Shown here one piece after another: positions 8,395 to 17,108 of a stretch of 64,000 bases of DNA (its first letter is position 1; each line of letters begins with the position of its first letter). Where the stretch lies: assembly GCF_014873145.1 (NCBI RefSeq), contig NZ_JADBEK010000001.1, forward strand, positions 2,790,001 to 2,854,000. Reading direction: 5' to 3'. Under the pieces are notes generated by a model. That model did no database searches. It was not told the origin of the DNA and worked only from the letters and a program-made list of their open reading frames with translations. This DNA is from Nonomuraea angiospora (GTDB lineage Bacteria; Actinomycetota; Actinomycetes; Streptosporangiales; Streptosporangiaceae). A program made the translations under genes and the position numbers.

Positions 8395-9087
8395 CCGGCG
8401 ATACCTCCTGCTGCGGTGATCGCGCAGGCGGGCAACGGTGGCGGGCCGCCGATCCGGCTCGCGCCTGGCCGCGGTCACCTCGACCGTCGTGGTGTCCGCG
8501 TGCCCGGCCCATTCGAAGACGTCCGCGACGGTCTCACCCACCCGCCTGACGCGGGCCGCGCCGGCCGTCGTGGCCGAGCGGTTGCCCCTCCAGGCAGATC
8601 AACCGCCGGCATGTCGAAGTCCGACGAGAGGCTCTCTGTCGTGGACACCGGCATCGCACCGTAACGGTCGACGACCTCATGCACCCTCTCGGCCGACTCC
8701 GCGCGCAGCAGGCGCGTCAGATGAGAGCCGACATTCCCTGAGCCGCGACCCTCACAGCAGCCAGATCGCCGACGCCGTATGCGGCCCCGCCGTCAAAGCT
8801 CTGCGGACCATGCCGCCGATCCCTGATGGCACGCTTCGTGGAACGACTGCGATAGCTGAAGCCAATGGCAGATGGTTGACCATCTGCCATTGGAACGGTT
8901 AATGTTCCCCATCGCCTCATTGACTCACCTGCAGATGAGACGTAGGAGACACCGCGCCCTTCGCGCCGTGACATCGATCCCATCGCTCGGAAGGGCCCCC
9001 GCGCTCCGGCGGCTCCGACTTCATTCAACCGTCCGTCGGCTCGCCCAGAGCCGATGGGGAAACCCTCGCGCAAGGAATCAGGAACTC
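8395..9087. other. 693-base non-coding stretch with a promoter and operator
   Basis: No convincing gene. Overlapping open frames on both strands lack ribosome sites and family resemblance. A minus-strand run around 8620-8735 (HEVVDRYGAMPVSTTESLSS) reads like ordinary protein and could be a gene scrap, but I do not recognise it. The operator and promoter of the dehydratase operon lie at 8862-8905, which leaves a leader of roughly 175 bases before the ATG at 9088; nothing riboswitch-like was recognised in that leader. Confidence 0.5.
8862..8905 (+). promoter_or_regulatory. FadR-type operator O2 and promoter of the dehydratase operon
   Basis: CCAATGGCAGATGGT (8862-8876), centre TG and ACCATCTGCCATTGG (8879-8893) form a perfect 15-base-arm palindrome, 32 bases overall. 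A -35-like TTGACC (8876-8881) is embedded in its centre, and TTAATG (8899-8904) follows at 17-base spacing, so a bound regulator would block RNA polymerase. The inner 24 bases match O1 at 7701-7726 with few changes. Confidence 0.8.
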
Positions 9088-10224
9088 ATGAAAATCCGTG
9101 ACATTCGTGCGGCCGGCCTGCGGGGTGCCACCCCGGCGGGCGGGTGGCAGGAGGAACTCACCAATGATGACGTCGTTCACACCCTGGTGGCAGTGCACAC
9201 CGACGAAGGACTGATCGGCATCGGCAGCGTGTTTACCAGCGAAGCGCTGGTCCGCGGCGCCCTTGAGGTGCTGCGCCCGCTGCTGATCGGAGAGGAGGCG
9301 ACAGAGCCGGAGCGGGTGTCGGAGCGCCTGCATCGGACCACCTTCTGGCTGGGTCGCGGCGGGACGGTGACGCACACGATCAGCGGGATCGACATGGCCC
9401 TGTGGGATGTGCTCGGCCAGGTCACCGGCCAGCCCGTCGGCCGCCTGCTCGGTGGGCGGTACCGTGAGCGCGTCCGCCCGTACGCGTCCCTGCTCATGGA
9501 CCGTCCAGAGGCACTGGCGGAACGGCTGAACCTCCTGGCCGCTCAGGGCTGGAAAGCCTTCAAGATCGGTTGGGGCCCGTTCGGGCGGGTCAGCGAGGAC
9601 CTGGACGAGCGGATCGTGGCCACCGCCAGAGAGGCCGTGGGCCCCGATGCCCTGCTCATGGTGGACGCGGGCGGCAGCGACAGCGCATGGTCGAACGGCT
9701 ACAAGTGGGCGCTCCGCACCGCCCGCATGCTTGACCGTTACGGCGTCGCCTGGTTCGAGGAACCGCTCAACCCCGATGCGCTCGAGGACTACGCGCATCT
9801 GCGCCGCGAGGCCAAGGTGGCGATCTCGGGAGGTGAGGTGCTGACCAGGCGGCAGAGCTTCCACGCCTGGCTGGAGGCCGGGGCCTTCGACATCGTCCAG
9901 CCTGACGTCACCAAGGTCGGCGGCCTGAGCGAACAGCGCCGCATTGGATGGGCGGCTCAGGACCACGGGGTGCGCCTGATCCCGCACGGCTGGAACACAG
10001 CCGTCGGGCTCGCCGCCGACCTGCAACTCGCCTCGGCGTTGCCCGGCACCGACCTCGTCGAGTACGTCACCGGATCGCCCTACGTCGACGCCATCACCAC
10101 CAGTCCCTGGCGACTCGACTCCGACGGGATGCTCGCCATCCCCGACGCCCCGGGCCTCGGGATCCACCTCAACCCCGAAGCCCTGGCCCGCTACGCCGAC
10201 GTCACCGCCCTGCTGCAGCCGTGA
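9088..10224 (+). CDS. enolase-superfamily dehydratase/racemase (mandelate racemase-like)
   Basis: Soluble Mg-dependent enzyme of 378 residues that abstracts the alpha-proton of a carboxylate, most often dehydrating an acid sugar. N-terminal capping domain to about residue 125, then a (beta/alpha)7 barrel. Expected active-site residues are present: Lys159 (AFKIGWG), metal ligands Asp193 (VDAGGS), Glu224 (FEEPL) and Glu250 (SGGEV), and His300 (IPHGWN). The position two before Lys159, Lys in mandelate racemase, is Ala. ATG at 9088 has an AGGA site 5 bases upstream. First gene of an operon with a sugar porter, an SDR and an ASRT-like protein, under the O2 palindrome. The specific sugar acid cannot be named. 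Confidence 0.88.
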   Translation: MKIRDIRAAGLRGATPAGGWQEELTNDDVVHTLVAVHTDEGLIGIGSVFTSEALVRGALEVLRPLLIGEEATEPERVSERLHRTTFWLGRGGTVTHTISGIDMALWDVLGQVTGQPVGRLLGGRYRERVRPYASLLMDRPEALAERLNLLAAQGWKAFKIGWGPFGRVSEDLDERIVATAREAVGPDALLMVDAGGSDSAWSNGYKWALRTARMLDRYGVAWFEEPLNPDALEDYAHLRREAKVAISGGEVLTRRQSFHAWLEAGAFDIVQPDVTKVGGLSEQRRIGWAAQDHGVRLIPHGWNTAVGLAADLQLASALPGTDLVEYVTGSPYVDAITTSPWRLDSDGMLAIPDAPGLGIHLNPEALARYADVTALLQP

Positions 10225-10293
10225 TCATGAACGCCCGCGGGACGGCGCACCACTCGCAGTGATCCACTTCAACAGCGCGAGAGAAGAAAGCTC

Positions 10294-11751
10294 ATGTCCG
10301 ACGAGTCCACAGCTGCGCTCGCCCCTAGTCCCAATACCGGCAAATCGCTCCGCCGGGTGATTCTCATATCGATCGCGGGGGCCGTGGGCGGCTTCCTCTT
10401 CGGCTTCGACACAGCCATCGTCAACGGGGCCGTCGACCCCATCAAGGAGAATTTCCACCTCAGCTCGGTCGGTCTCGGCGTCGTCGTGGCCATCACCCTG
10501 TTCGGCGCCGCCATCGGGGCGCTGATCGCGGGTTGGATGGCCGACCGTATCGGACGAACCAAGGTCATGGGCGTCGCCGCCCTCATCTTCCTCGCCTCCG
10601 CGATCGGCTGCGGGGTGTCGGCGGGCTTCTGGGATCTGGCGGCATGGCGCCTGCTGACGGGAGTCGCCGTCGGATACGCGACGGTCCTCGGCCCGCTCTA
10701 CATCTCCGAAATCGCCCCTGCCTCCATCCGCGGCCGGCTGTCCTCGCTCCAGCAGATGGCCATCGTCCTGGGGATCTTCACCGCCCTCCTCACCGATTCC
10801 CTCATCGCCGTCCTGCTCGGCGGCGCGGACGCCGAGGCGTTCCTCGGGCTCCCGGCATGGCGGTGGATGTTCATCGCCGGGGCAGTCCCGGCGCTCCTGT
10901 ACGGAGCGCTCTCCCTCAAGCTTCCCGAATCCCCGCGCTACCTGGCGGCCCGCGGCCGCCGAGACGAAGCCTCCGGGGTGCTGGCCGACCTGCACGCGAT
11001 CCCCCGCGATCAGGCCGAGCGGGACGTCGACCGCATGGAGGCCACCGTTTCGCGAGGATACCGCCCCCGCTTCCGGGACCTGCTCTCCCACCGGACCGGC
11101 CTCCTCCCCATCGTCTGGATCGGGGTGGGCATCGCCGCACTCCAGGCCCTCGTTGGCATCGACGTGATCTTCTACTACTCGAACTCCCTGTGGAAGTCGG
11201 TCGGATTCGACGAGTCCGCCTCGTTCGGGCTCTCCGTCCTGAGCTCGCTGATCAATGTGCTCTCCACGATCGCCGCGATCGTGCTCATCGATCGGGTCGG
11301 CCGACGCCGGCTGCTGCTCGTCGGCTCCGCCGGTATGGTGGCCAGCCTCATCCTGGTGAGCATCGGGTTCGCGCAGTCCGTCACGGTCCGCGGGGAACTG
11401 ACACTCCCCGGCTCATGGGGCCCGCTGACCCTCATCGGCGCGAACGCGTTCGTGGTCTGCTTCGCCATCTCCTGGGGCCCAGTGGTATGGGTGCTGTTGG
11501 GAGAGATGTTCCCCAACGCCATCCGTGGGGTCGCACTCGCGCTGGCGGCGTCGATCAACTGGATCGCCGGCGTGGGGCTCAACCTCTCCTTCCCAACCAT
11601 GCGCGAGATCTCACTGCCCGGAAGCTACGCGATCTACGCGGTGATGGCGGCGCTCTCCTGGCTCCTGGTCTACTTCGGCGTACCCGAAACGACGAACCGC
11701 GAGCTCGAGGACATGAGCAGCGGGCCGGCCCACCAGGACGCGCGTCCCTGA
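10294..11751 (+). CDS. MFS sugar porter
   Basis: Twelve-helix sugar:H+ symporter of 485 residues. Family marks are GGFLFGFDTAIVNGA in helix 1, DRIGRTK in the 2-3 loop, GPLYISEIAPASIRGRL after helix 4, PESPRYL before the central loop, DRVGRRRLL in the 8-9 loop and PETTNRELEDM at the C-terminus. These are the signatures of the XylE/GalP/GLUT group. It lies 69 bases after the dehydratase gene with a GAGAGAAGAAAG ribosome site and is presumably co-transcribed. It should import the sugar or sugar derivative that the operon's dehydrogenase and dehydratase break down. Confidence 0.9.
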   Translation: MSDESTAALAPSPNTGKSLRRVILISIAGAVGGFLFGFDTAIVNGAVDPIKENFHLSSVGLGVVVAITLFGAAIGALIAGWMADRIGRTKVMGVAALIFLASAIGCGVSAGFWDLAAWRLLTGVAVGYATVLGPLYISEIAPASIRGRLSSLQQMAIVLGIFTALLTDSLIAVLLGGADAEAFLGLPAWRWMFIAGAVPALLYGALSLKLPESPRYLAARGRRDEASGVLADLHAIPRDQAERDVDRMEATVSRGYRPRFRDLLSHRTGLLPIVWIGVGIAALQALVGIDVIFYYSNSLWKSVGFDESASFGLSVLSSLINVLSTIAAIVLIDRVGRRRLLLVGSAGMVASLILVSIGFAQSVTVRGELTLPGSWGPLTLIGANAFVVCFAISWGPVVWVLLGEMFPNAIRGVALALAASINWIAGVGLNLSFPTMREISLPGSYAIYAVMAALSWLLVYFGVPETTNRELEDMSSGPAHQDARP

Positions 11752-11782
11752 CCGGGCTACCCTTCGTGTGAGGTACATGACC

Positions 11783-12553
11783 ATGCAGAACGACATCACC
11801 TTGATCACCGGCGCGGGCTCCGGCATCGGGCGGGCCATCGCGCTCCAGCAGGCGTCGGCCGGGCGCTCGCTCGCCCTGATGGACAGAAACGAGCCCGCCG
11901 CGAGAGCAGTCGCCGCGGTGGCGAAGGAGCGCGGAGCCCCGCACGCGCTGGCCATCACCGCTGACATCTCCTCCGAAGCCGACATCACCAGCGCCTTCAA
12001 GCGGTGCCGAGCCTCTCTCGGCACCCCCACCAGGATCGTCGCCAACGCCGGCATCGAGATCGCACGAAAGGCGCACGAGACCACGCTTGCCGAATGGCGG
12101 CAAGTGATCGACGTGAACCTCACGGGCACCTTCCTCACCTGCCGCTACGCCATCAAGCTCCTCCTGGACGAGGGCCTTGCCGGGACCATCGTCTGCGTCT
12201 CGTCACCCTCCGCGTTCGTGGGCTTCGCCGGGGGAGGCAACAGTGCCTACGGAAGCTCGAAAGGCGGGATCTCCGCACTGATCAGAGCCCTCGCCATCGA
12301 CTACGCACAATCCGGCATCCGCGTCAACGGCGTCGTCCCCGGTGCCACGGCGACACCTCTGCTCGACGTCGCCGCGAGTGGCCATGACGTTGCCGACCGC
12401 GCGCGGACCCAGATACCCATGGGCAGGCTCGCGCGGCCCGAGGAGATCGCCGAGGCGGTGGACTGGCTGCTCGGTCCCAAATCCAGTTATGTCACCGGCA
12501 GTCATCTGCACGTCGACGGTGGTCTTACGGCCAGGGGCGCCAACGACTTCTGA
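11783..12553 (+). CDS. SDR-family oxidoreductase
   Basis: Classical NAD(P)-dependent short-chain dehydrogenase of 256 residues. Cofactor motif GAGSGIG at 10-16, NAG at 88-90, catalytic Ser in VSSPSAF, Tyr156 and Lys160 (SAYGSSKGG), and the C-terminal block GSHLHVDGGL. ATG at 11783 is chosen for its GAGGT ribosome site 8 bases away; ATG 11777 and GTG 11768 are in frame. Begins 31 bases after the sugar-porter gene. By context it probably oxidises the imported sugar (aldose/lactone route) or reduces a keto-acid intermediate; direction and substrate are inference. Confidence 0.85.
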   Translation: MQNDITLITGAGSGIGRAIALQQASAGRSLALMDRNEPAARAVAAVAKERGAPHALAITADISSEADITSAFKRCRASLGTPTRIVANAGIEIARKAHETTLAEWRQVIDVNLTGTFLTCRYAIKLLLDEGLAGTIVCVSSPSAFVGFAGGGNSAYGSSKGGISALIRALAIDYAQSGIRVNGVVPGATATPLLDVAASGHDVADRARTQIPMGRLARPEEIAEAVDWLLGPKSSYVTGSHLHVDGGLTARGANDF

Positions 12554-12598
12554 CCTGCCCTTCCCCCAGGCATACAGCCCAGAACCGAAGGAAGACCC

Positions 12599-12982
12599 AT
12601 GCACCCACGGCTGACCGGTATCGGATCCACCACCTGGGTCGTCGCCGACGGCTACATACCGCCCCGTAGCTCCGGACCCGAGCCGGAAATGACCAGTCAC
12701 GACAGCATCTGCATGCTGAACCCGGGAGACAGCCAGGCACGCGTCGAGGTGTACGTCTACTTCACCGATCGCGAGCCGGCCGGCCCTTTCCTTCTCGCCA
12801 TCGCACCCCGGCGTGCCTTTCACCAACGCATCAACGATCTCAGGCACCCGGAGCAGATTCCCGTCGACACCGATTACTGCCTGATCGTCACCAGCGACGT
12901 GCCCATCGTCGTCCAGCACACGCGCCTGGACTCCAGACAGGAAGCCAACGCGCTGATGAGCACCATCGCCTTCCCCGTGTGA
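12599..12982 (+). CDS. Anabaena sensory rhodopsin transducer (ASRT)-like protein
   Basis: Small soluble beta-sandwich protein of 127 residues. It has the family's signature blocks WVVADGYIPPRSSGPEPEMTS, ARVEVYVYFTDREPAGPF, RINDLRHPEQIPVDTDY and VPIVVQHTRLDSRQ. ATG at 12599 follows an AAGGAAGA site. Family members were first known as partners of a cyanobacterial rhodopsin; the wider superfamily has been proposed to bind small molecules such as sugars. No rhodopsin gene is visible here. As the last gene of a sugar-acid operon it is more likely a metabolite-binding or auxiliary catalytic protein than a light-signalling one. Confidence 0.85.
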   Translation: MHPRLTGIGSTTWVVADGYIPPRSSGPEPEMTSHDSICMLNPGDSQARVEVYVYFTDREPAGPFLLAIAPRRAFHQRINDLRHPEQIPVDTDYCLIVTSDVPIVVQHTRLDSRQEANALMSTIAFPV

Positions 12983-13010
12983 ATGGTGCACGGCGTGCCG
13001 TGAACACCTC

Positions 13011-13427
13011 GACCCCGCCACGCATGGACTGGTCCGTCTCATCGAGGCGCGACCGCTGGTGAGCTCTCTCGGCAAGTACCGCGTGCAGGATCTGGTCCCC
13101 TCGGCCGGGTACCACCTCAACCTCCTCGCCAAGTACGGCTTCATCGAGGATGCGGCTTCCAAGCGCACCGGGCGGGAGCGTCCTTGGCGGGCATGTGTCA
13201 GAGGCGTGCGATGGGCTGCCGGCGTGCCCGAACCCGGGTACGCCGAGGCCTCGCGCATGCTGCGTGACGCGCTCATCGCCCACGCCCTCGACGCCCTGAC
13301 CGCTTTCCAGCGGGAAGAGGCGGGTTGCACGGCCGAATGGCAGGACGCTGCGTTCGTGCTCGCGGACGGCGCGTACATGACACCGGAGGAGCGTCGGGAA
13401 ACTCATGGAGTTGCCCCGGTTCGGTAG
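13011..13427 (+). pseudogene. ArsR-type winged-helix regulator remnant
   Basis: Reading from about 13017 gives HGLVRLIEARPLVSSLGKYR, then PSAGYHLNLLAKYGFIEDA and TGRERPWRACVRGVRW. This is the winged helix of ArsR/HTH-20-type regulators with its usual wing, followed by the helical EPGYAEASRMLRDALIAHAL segment. No start codon precedes the first helix in the right frame, and the C-terminus diverges around 13395, only some 50 bases before an IS3 remnant. Probably truncated at both ends, the 3' damage perhaps from the IS insertion. Confidence 0.55.
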
Positions 13428-13442
13428 GCACATCAGGGCTTG

Positions 13443-14275
13443 CGACTACGCGGCAGCATAGTCGAGGGCTCGTTCGGCCTCTGACCTGGTGCGGAAGGTG
13501 CGCCGGTCGATCAGTTCGCACTCCAGCGAGGCGAAGAAGCTCTCGATGATCGCGTTGTCGAAGCATGTGCCGGTGCGGCCCGTGGACGGGCGGACACCGG
13601 CCTGTTCACAGCGCCGGCCGAAGGCGATTGAGGTGTATCGGCTGCCCTTGTCGCTGTGATGAATCACCCCGGCCTCAGGGTAGCGCTGGTGCAGTGCCAT
13701 CGCCAGGGCGTCGGTCACCAGTTCGGTGCGCATGTGTTCGGCCATCGCCCAGCCGGCGATCCGGCGGGAGAACGCATCCAGCACCACGGCCAGGTAGACG
13801 AAGCCCTGCCAGGTGGGCACGTACGTGATGTCGGCGGTCCAGACCCGGTTCGGCTCGGCTGCGATGAACTGGCGTTTGACCAGATCGGAGGCGGCCGCGG
13901 CGCGCCCGTCCGCGATCGTGGTGCGGCAGCCTCTACGCCTGCTCACCCCGGCCGGCCCAGCCCGGCGCATAAGGCCGGGCCACCCGCTTGCGACCGACCC
14001 GGACCCCGTCGAGTTCACGCAGGCCGGCATGGATGCGCGGCGCACCATGGATCTCGTCCGAGGCCCGGTGACGCTCGCGGATCAGCTCCGTCAACTCGGC
14101 GTCGCGGCGGGCTCGAGCCGATGGTCCGCGCAGCTGGCGAGCCGTCCAGGCGTAGTAGCCCTGGCGCGACACACCCAGCACCATCTGCCGGCGAAACTCC
14201 GGCGGATAGTTGTTCGGCACAGCAGACTCCTTCTTCCGGGGACCAGGGTTCCCCAGAGATCAGGCGTCCACCAAA
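13443..14275 (-). mobile_element. degenerate IS3-family element
   Basis: Minus-strand IS3 element. An orfA-like start at 14220 (MPNNYPPEFRRQMV) runs after 14 residues straight into orfB (LGVSRQGYYAWTARQLRG), so most of orfA and the start of orfB were deleted. OrfB then shifts frame near 13960 and continues with PNRVWTADITYVPTWQGFVY, VVLDAFSRRIAGWAM, HHSDKGSRYTS and NAIIESFFASLECELIDRR, covering the DDE core. It ends at RSEAERALDYAAA, short of the usual C-terminal GxLSP segment. Non-autonomous. Exact terminal repeats were not resolved, so the outer limits are approximate. Confidence 0.75.
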
Positions 14276-14529
14276 CCGGGCCAACTCCACTAACGCCGCA
14301 GTCCGCGAACTGTTCGCGCGCTACCGGGACCGACCCGTCGATCAGCGACCCGCCGGGGCACTGTCGGTACGGCTTTTCAGCTTCGGCGTCCCGGAAGCAG
14401 ACGCACCACAGGACACGACTCAGCCGAAGACATGAGGAGCCGCCATGCCGACCGCACGGTCTGCGCATCGCACCGCGCATCAACGACGGATCCGTGTCTA
14501 TTGGACCTGCCATTTCCTGCGCATGTCGG

Positions 14530-14592
14530 ACCGTTACGGCGCGGGACGGGGTCGATCCCGGCCTGCTTCAGGATGTTCCAGACAAAGGTCAA
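14530..14592 (-). pseudogene. integrase-core transposase scrap
   Basis: About 21 codons read FVWNILKQAGIDPVPRRNGP, matching the linker just before the catalytic core of rve-type transposases in actinomycetes (usually followed by T-W-x-x-F-L). Nothing else of that gene is present. It overlaps the 3' end of the TetR gene by a few bases at most. Confidence 0.45.
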
Positions 14593-15143
14593 CGGACCAT
14601 GCCGGTGAGGAGGTCGCGCATCGCCTCGATGAGCTCGTCCAAGGTGGGTGTGGCGCCCGCGCCCGCGATGGCGTAGAACATCAAGCCCTCTCCGAACGCC
14701 ACCAGTTGGCGCGCATGCCGCACCGGGTCCCGCGAGCCCAGGGCTGCCAGCAGTGCGACGGCGGGGTCGCGGAAACCGTGGCCGGCCTCGTCGTAGATCT
14801 TGCGCAACTCCGGCCGGCGGGTCGCCTCCAAGGCCAGCTCATAACGAGCCAACGTCCGCCGCCGATCCGTCAGCTGGATGTACAGCGCCTCGGCCATGAC
14901 GGCGGGCAGGTCCGACAGTTCGAACGAGGCGCTCTCGAACACCGAGGCCAAAGCCCGCATCTCCAGCTCCGTGAGCCGGGCCAGCGTCAGTTCCAGCAGG
15001 GCCGCGCGGGTGCGGGCCAGGTTGGACGTGGAGCCGGGCGGCAGGCCGGCGGCTTCGTCGACGGCCCGGTGGGTGAGGCCGCGCATGCCCCGGTCGGCCA
15101 GCAAGGTGATCGCCGTGTCGGCGACGATCTCTGAGCGCTTCAC
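14589..15143 (-). CDS. TetR-family transcriptional regulator
   Basis: Repressor of 184 residues. The N-terminal HTH is ITLLADRGMRGLTHRAVDEA followed by AGLPPGSTSNLARTRAALLE; the rest is the helical ligand domain (VMAEALYIQLTDRRRTLARY, ending DELIEAMRDLLTGMVR). GTG at 15143 is chosen because the upstream ATG at 15173 would put an operator copy (15154-15167) inside the coding region. Divergent from a FAD monooxygenase with three operator-like repeats between them, the standard layout for a drug- or aromatic-sensing TetR that represses an oxygenase. Confidence 0.87.
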   Translation of the reverse strand: MKRSEIVADTAITLLADRGMRGLTHRAVDEAAGLPPGSTSNLARTRAALLELTLARLTELEMRALASVFESASFELSDLPAVMAEALYIQLTDRRRTLARYELALEATRRPELRKIYDEAGHGFRDPAVALLAALGSRDPVRHARQLVAFGEGLMFYAIAGAGATPTLDELIEAMRDLLTGMVR

Positions 15144-15153
15144 GGAACCCGAT

Positions 15154-15212
15154 ACTACAGCGGTAGTGCCCATGAAACTACAGGCGTAGTATGGTGAAAC
15201 TACAGGCGTAGT
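15154..15212. promoter_or_regulatory. triple TetR operator cluster
   Basis: Three copies of a 14-base inverted repeat ACTAC-N4-GTAGT: 15154-15167 (centre AGCG), 15177-15190 and 15199-15212 (centre AGGC, identical). Start-to-start spacings are 23 and 22 bases, about two helical turns, so dimers would bind the same face of the DNA. The cluster fills the gap between the TetR and monooxygenase starts. Confidence 0.8.
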
Positions 15213-15231
15213 GACGACGATGGAGCATGAG

Positions 15232-16455
15232 ATGCCAGAAGCTGTGGTGATCGGTGGCGGTATCGGTGGCTTGACCAGTGGGATCGCCTTACGCCGCCGA
15301 GGATGGGACGTGACCGTGCTGGAGCGGGCCGCGAAGATCGATCCCATCGGCTCGGGGCTGGCCATCGCGGCCAACGCCCTCAGGGCACTCGACACGCTCG
15401 ACCTGGGCGATCCCATCCGCAAACTCTCCAGGTTGCAGGGGCAAGGAGGGATTCGGAGGCACGACGGGCGCTGGCTCGTACGCACCACGACTGAAGCCGC
15501 GGACGCCCGTTTCGGGGACTCGGTGGTGGTCATGCTGCGGGCGACGTTGATGGACGTGCTCGTGGATGCGCTGGGGGCGGACCGGTTGCGGTTGGGCACC
15601 ACAGTCACCGGGGTGGAGGCCGAGGGTGGCGTGGTGCGTACGGATGACGGTGATCTAGCGGCCGACCTGATCGTGGCCGCCGACGGCATCCATTCGAAGA
15701 CCCGGCAGGCGCTCTTCCCTGAGCACCCCGGTCCGACGTACGCAGGGGTGACGGCCTGGCGCGGCCTCATCCCGCGGGGAGATCTCACGATCTCGGGCTC
15801 GGAGAGCTGGGGCAGGGGGCTGGTGTTCGGGATCACCCCGATGGCCGACGACATGGTCTACGTGTACGCGACCGACGTGCTGCCTGCGGGTACCGTGCTC
15901 GGGGACGAGTTGGAGGAGCTGCGGCGGAGGTTCGGAGACTGGCATGAGCCGATTCCGACCCTGCTGCGGACAGCCGATCCCGCTAAGATCATCCGGAACG
16001 ACATCCACTACCTCCGCACTCCGCTGCCCTCGTACCACAAGGGGAAGGTGGCGCTGGTGGGCGACGCCGCGCACGCGATGCCCCCGAACCTCGGCCAGGG
16101 AGCTTGCCAGGCGATCGAGGACGCGATCACCCTGGCCTACCTCACCAACACAAGCAGCGGTATCGGACACGGCAACGGAAGCGGCGGTGGCATCGATACC
16201 CACAGTGGCACCGACCTCGCCGCCTACACCGCCGCCCGCCTGGAGCGCACGACAGCCGTGGTGCGTCGGTCGATGTCCATCTGCAAGGTGACCCAGCTCC
16301 GCAATCCTGCGGCGGTGTGGCTGCGGGACTTCGGGATGTCACTGGCGGCCAGGCTGAGCCCGGACCTGATGCTGCGGTCAATGAACGATCTCCTGGGCTG
16401 GCAACCGCCGACGGCATCCGCGGGCGGGGAGCATGGCCCAACCCCTCGCGCGTGA
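15232..16455 (+). CDS. FAD-dependent monooxygenase (PHBH/UbiH fold)
   Basis: Flavoprotein hydroxylase of 407 residues. GxGxxG in VVIGGGIGGLTSGIALRRRG at the N-terminus, the DG motif in LIVAADGIHSKTRQAL, and the second FAD motif VALVGDAAHAMPPNLGQGA define class A flavoprotein monooxygenases. ATG at 15232 has GGAG 6 bases upstream; the GTG at 15211 overlaps an operator. A Gly/Ser/His-rich insert (SSGIGHGNGSGGG) interrupts the helix after the GD motif. Under control of the neighbouring TetR; likely hydroxylates an aromatic or antibiotic-like compound, but the substrate is not readable. Confidence 0.87.
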   Translation: MPEAVVIGGGIGGLTSGIALRRRGWDVTVLERAAKIDPIGSGLAIAANALRALDTLDLGDPIRKLSRLQGQGGIRRHDGRWLVRTTTEAADARFGDSVVVMLRATLMDVLVDALGADRLRLGTTVTGVEAEGGVVRTDDGDLAADLIVAADGIHSKTRQALFPEHPGPTYAGVTAWRGLIPRGDLTISGSESWGRGLVFGITPMADDMVYVYATDVLPAGTVLGDELEELRRRFGDWHEPIPTLLRTADPAKIIRNDIHYLRTPLPSYHKGKVALVGDAAHAMPPNLGQGACQAIEDAITLAYLTNTSSGIGHGNGSGGGIDTHSGTDLAAYTAARLERTTAVVRRSMSICKVTQLRNPAAVWLRDFGMSLAARLSPDLMLRSMNDLLGWQPPTASAGGEHGPTPRA

Positions 16456-16458
16456 CCG

Positions 16459-16932
16459 TCAGCTAAAGGTTCCGTCAGAGGCGCGACACCGGACCGTGCT
16501 CCCCGCCTTCGTCACCCAGGATGAATTCCTCGCAGCAGGAGGTTTCGGCCATGCAGAAGAGTCCTCGTGGGACATGTGGCCACCACTGGCGCATATCTGA
16601 TCACTTCCTGTGGCGCGGCGGCGGGGCGCGATGGGTAGGGGATCACCGCCGCGCCGGTCACGGTTCCCGGAGGCCGCAGGGGCGTGCCCGCGCCCCCCGG
16701 GAAGCTCTTTGAGCTGGCCATAGATGGCTACGCCCAGCTTGCGCAACGCGGCACCGGGCAGGCGAAGGGTGCCAGCGCCGAAGTTGCTCATGTCTCGCGC
16801 CGCGAAGGCGTCCTCGGCGTCGGCGATCAGCGCACAGGCCACGGTGGTGCCGTCGACGTCAGCGAACAGGGACTCATCCACGTGGAGGGCACACAGGTCG
16901 ATGTCGATCCCCTTCCGGTGATCGTTCATCAT
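16459..16932 (-). CDS. hypothetical protein
   Basis: Starts at ATG 16932 (or 16929) behind a strong GAGGAGA ribosome site. The first about 85 residues look like a real soluble alpha/beta protein (GIDIDLCALHVDESLFADVD, DAEDAFAARDMSNFGAGTLR). After about residue 90 the composition turns Gly/Arg/Pro-rich (GGRGHAPAASGNRDRRGG), which may mean a frameshift near 16680 with the true end lost. Not recognised as a family member. It lies tail-to-tail with the FAD monooxygenase, 3 bases apart. Confidence 0.4.
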   Translation of the reverse strand: MMNDHRKGIDIDLCALHVDESLFADVDGTTVACALIADAEDAFAARDMSNFGAGTLRLPGAALRKLGVAIYGQLKELPGGRGHAPAASGNRDRRGGDPLPIAPRRRATGSDQICASGGHMSHEDSSAWPKPPAARNSSWVTKAGSTVRCRASDGTFS

Positions 16933-17108
16933 GGGCGTTCTCCTCACAATCGGCCCCATGGGGGGGTTCGGCTGCGCCAGATGCGGGGGTCCGGCCTTTG
17001 GGGGTCCCCGACCCGCCAACTGCGAAGGCAGCGGCGGGCCGGGGATGCTTGAGCGTGGTGAGGTGGCAGGCTGCGGCCGCTCTGCCTGTAGCTTGGCGGT
17101 TTCGCGGT

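Noticed and set aside
12203..13378. 391-codon minus-strand frame
   Set aside because: Antisense to the SDR and ASRT-like genes; no domain or ribosome site.
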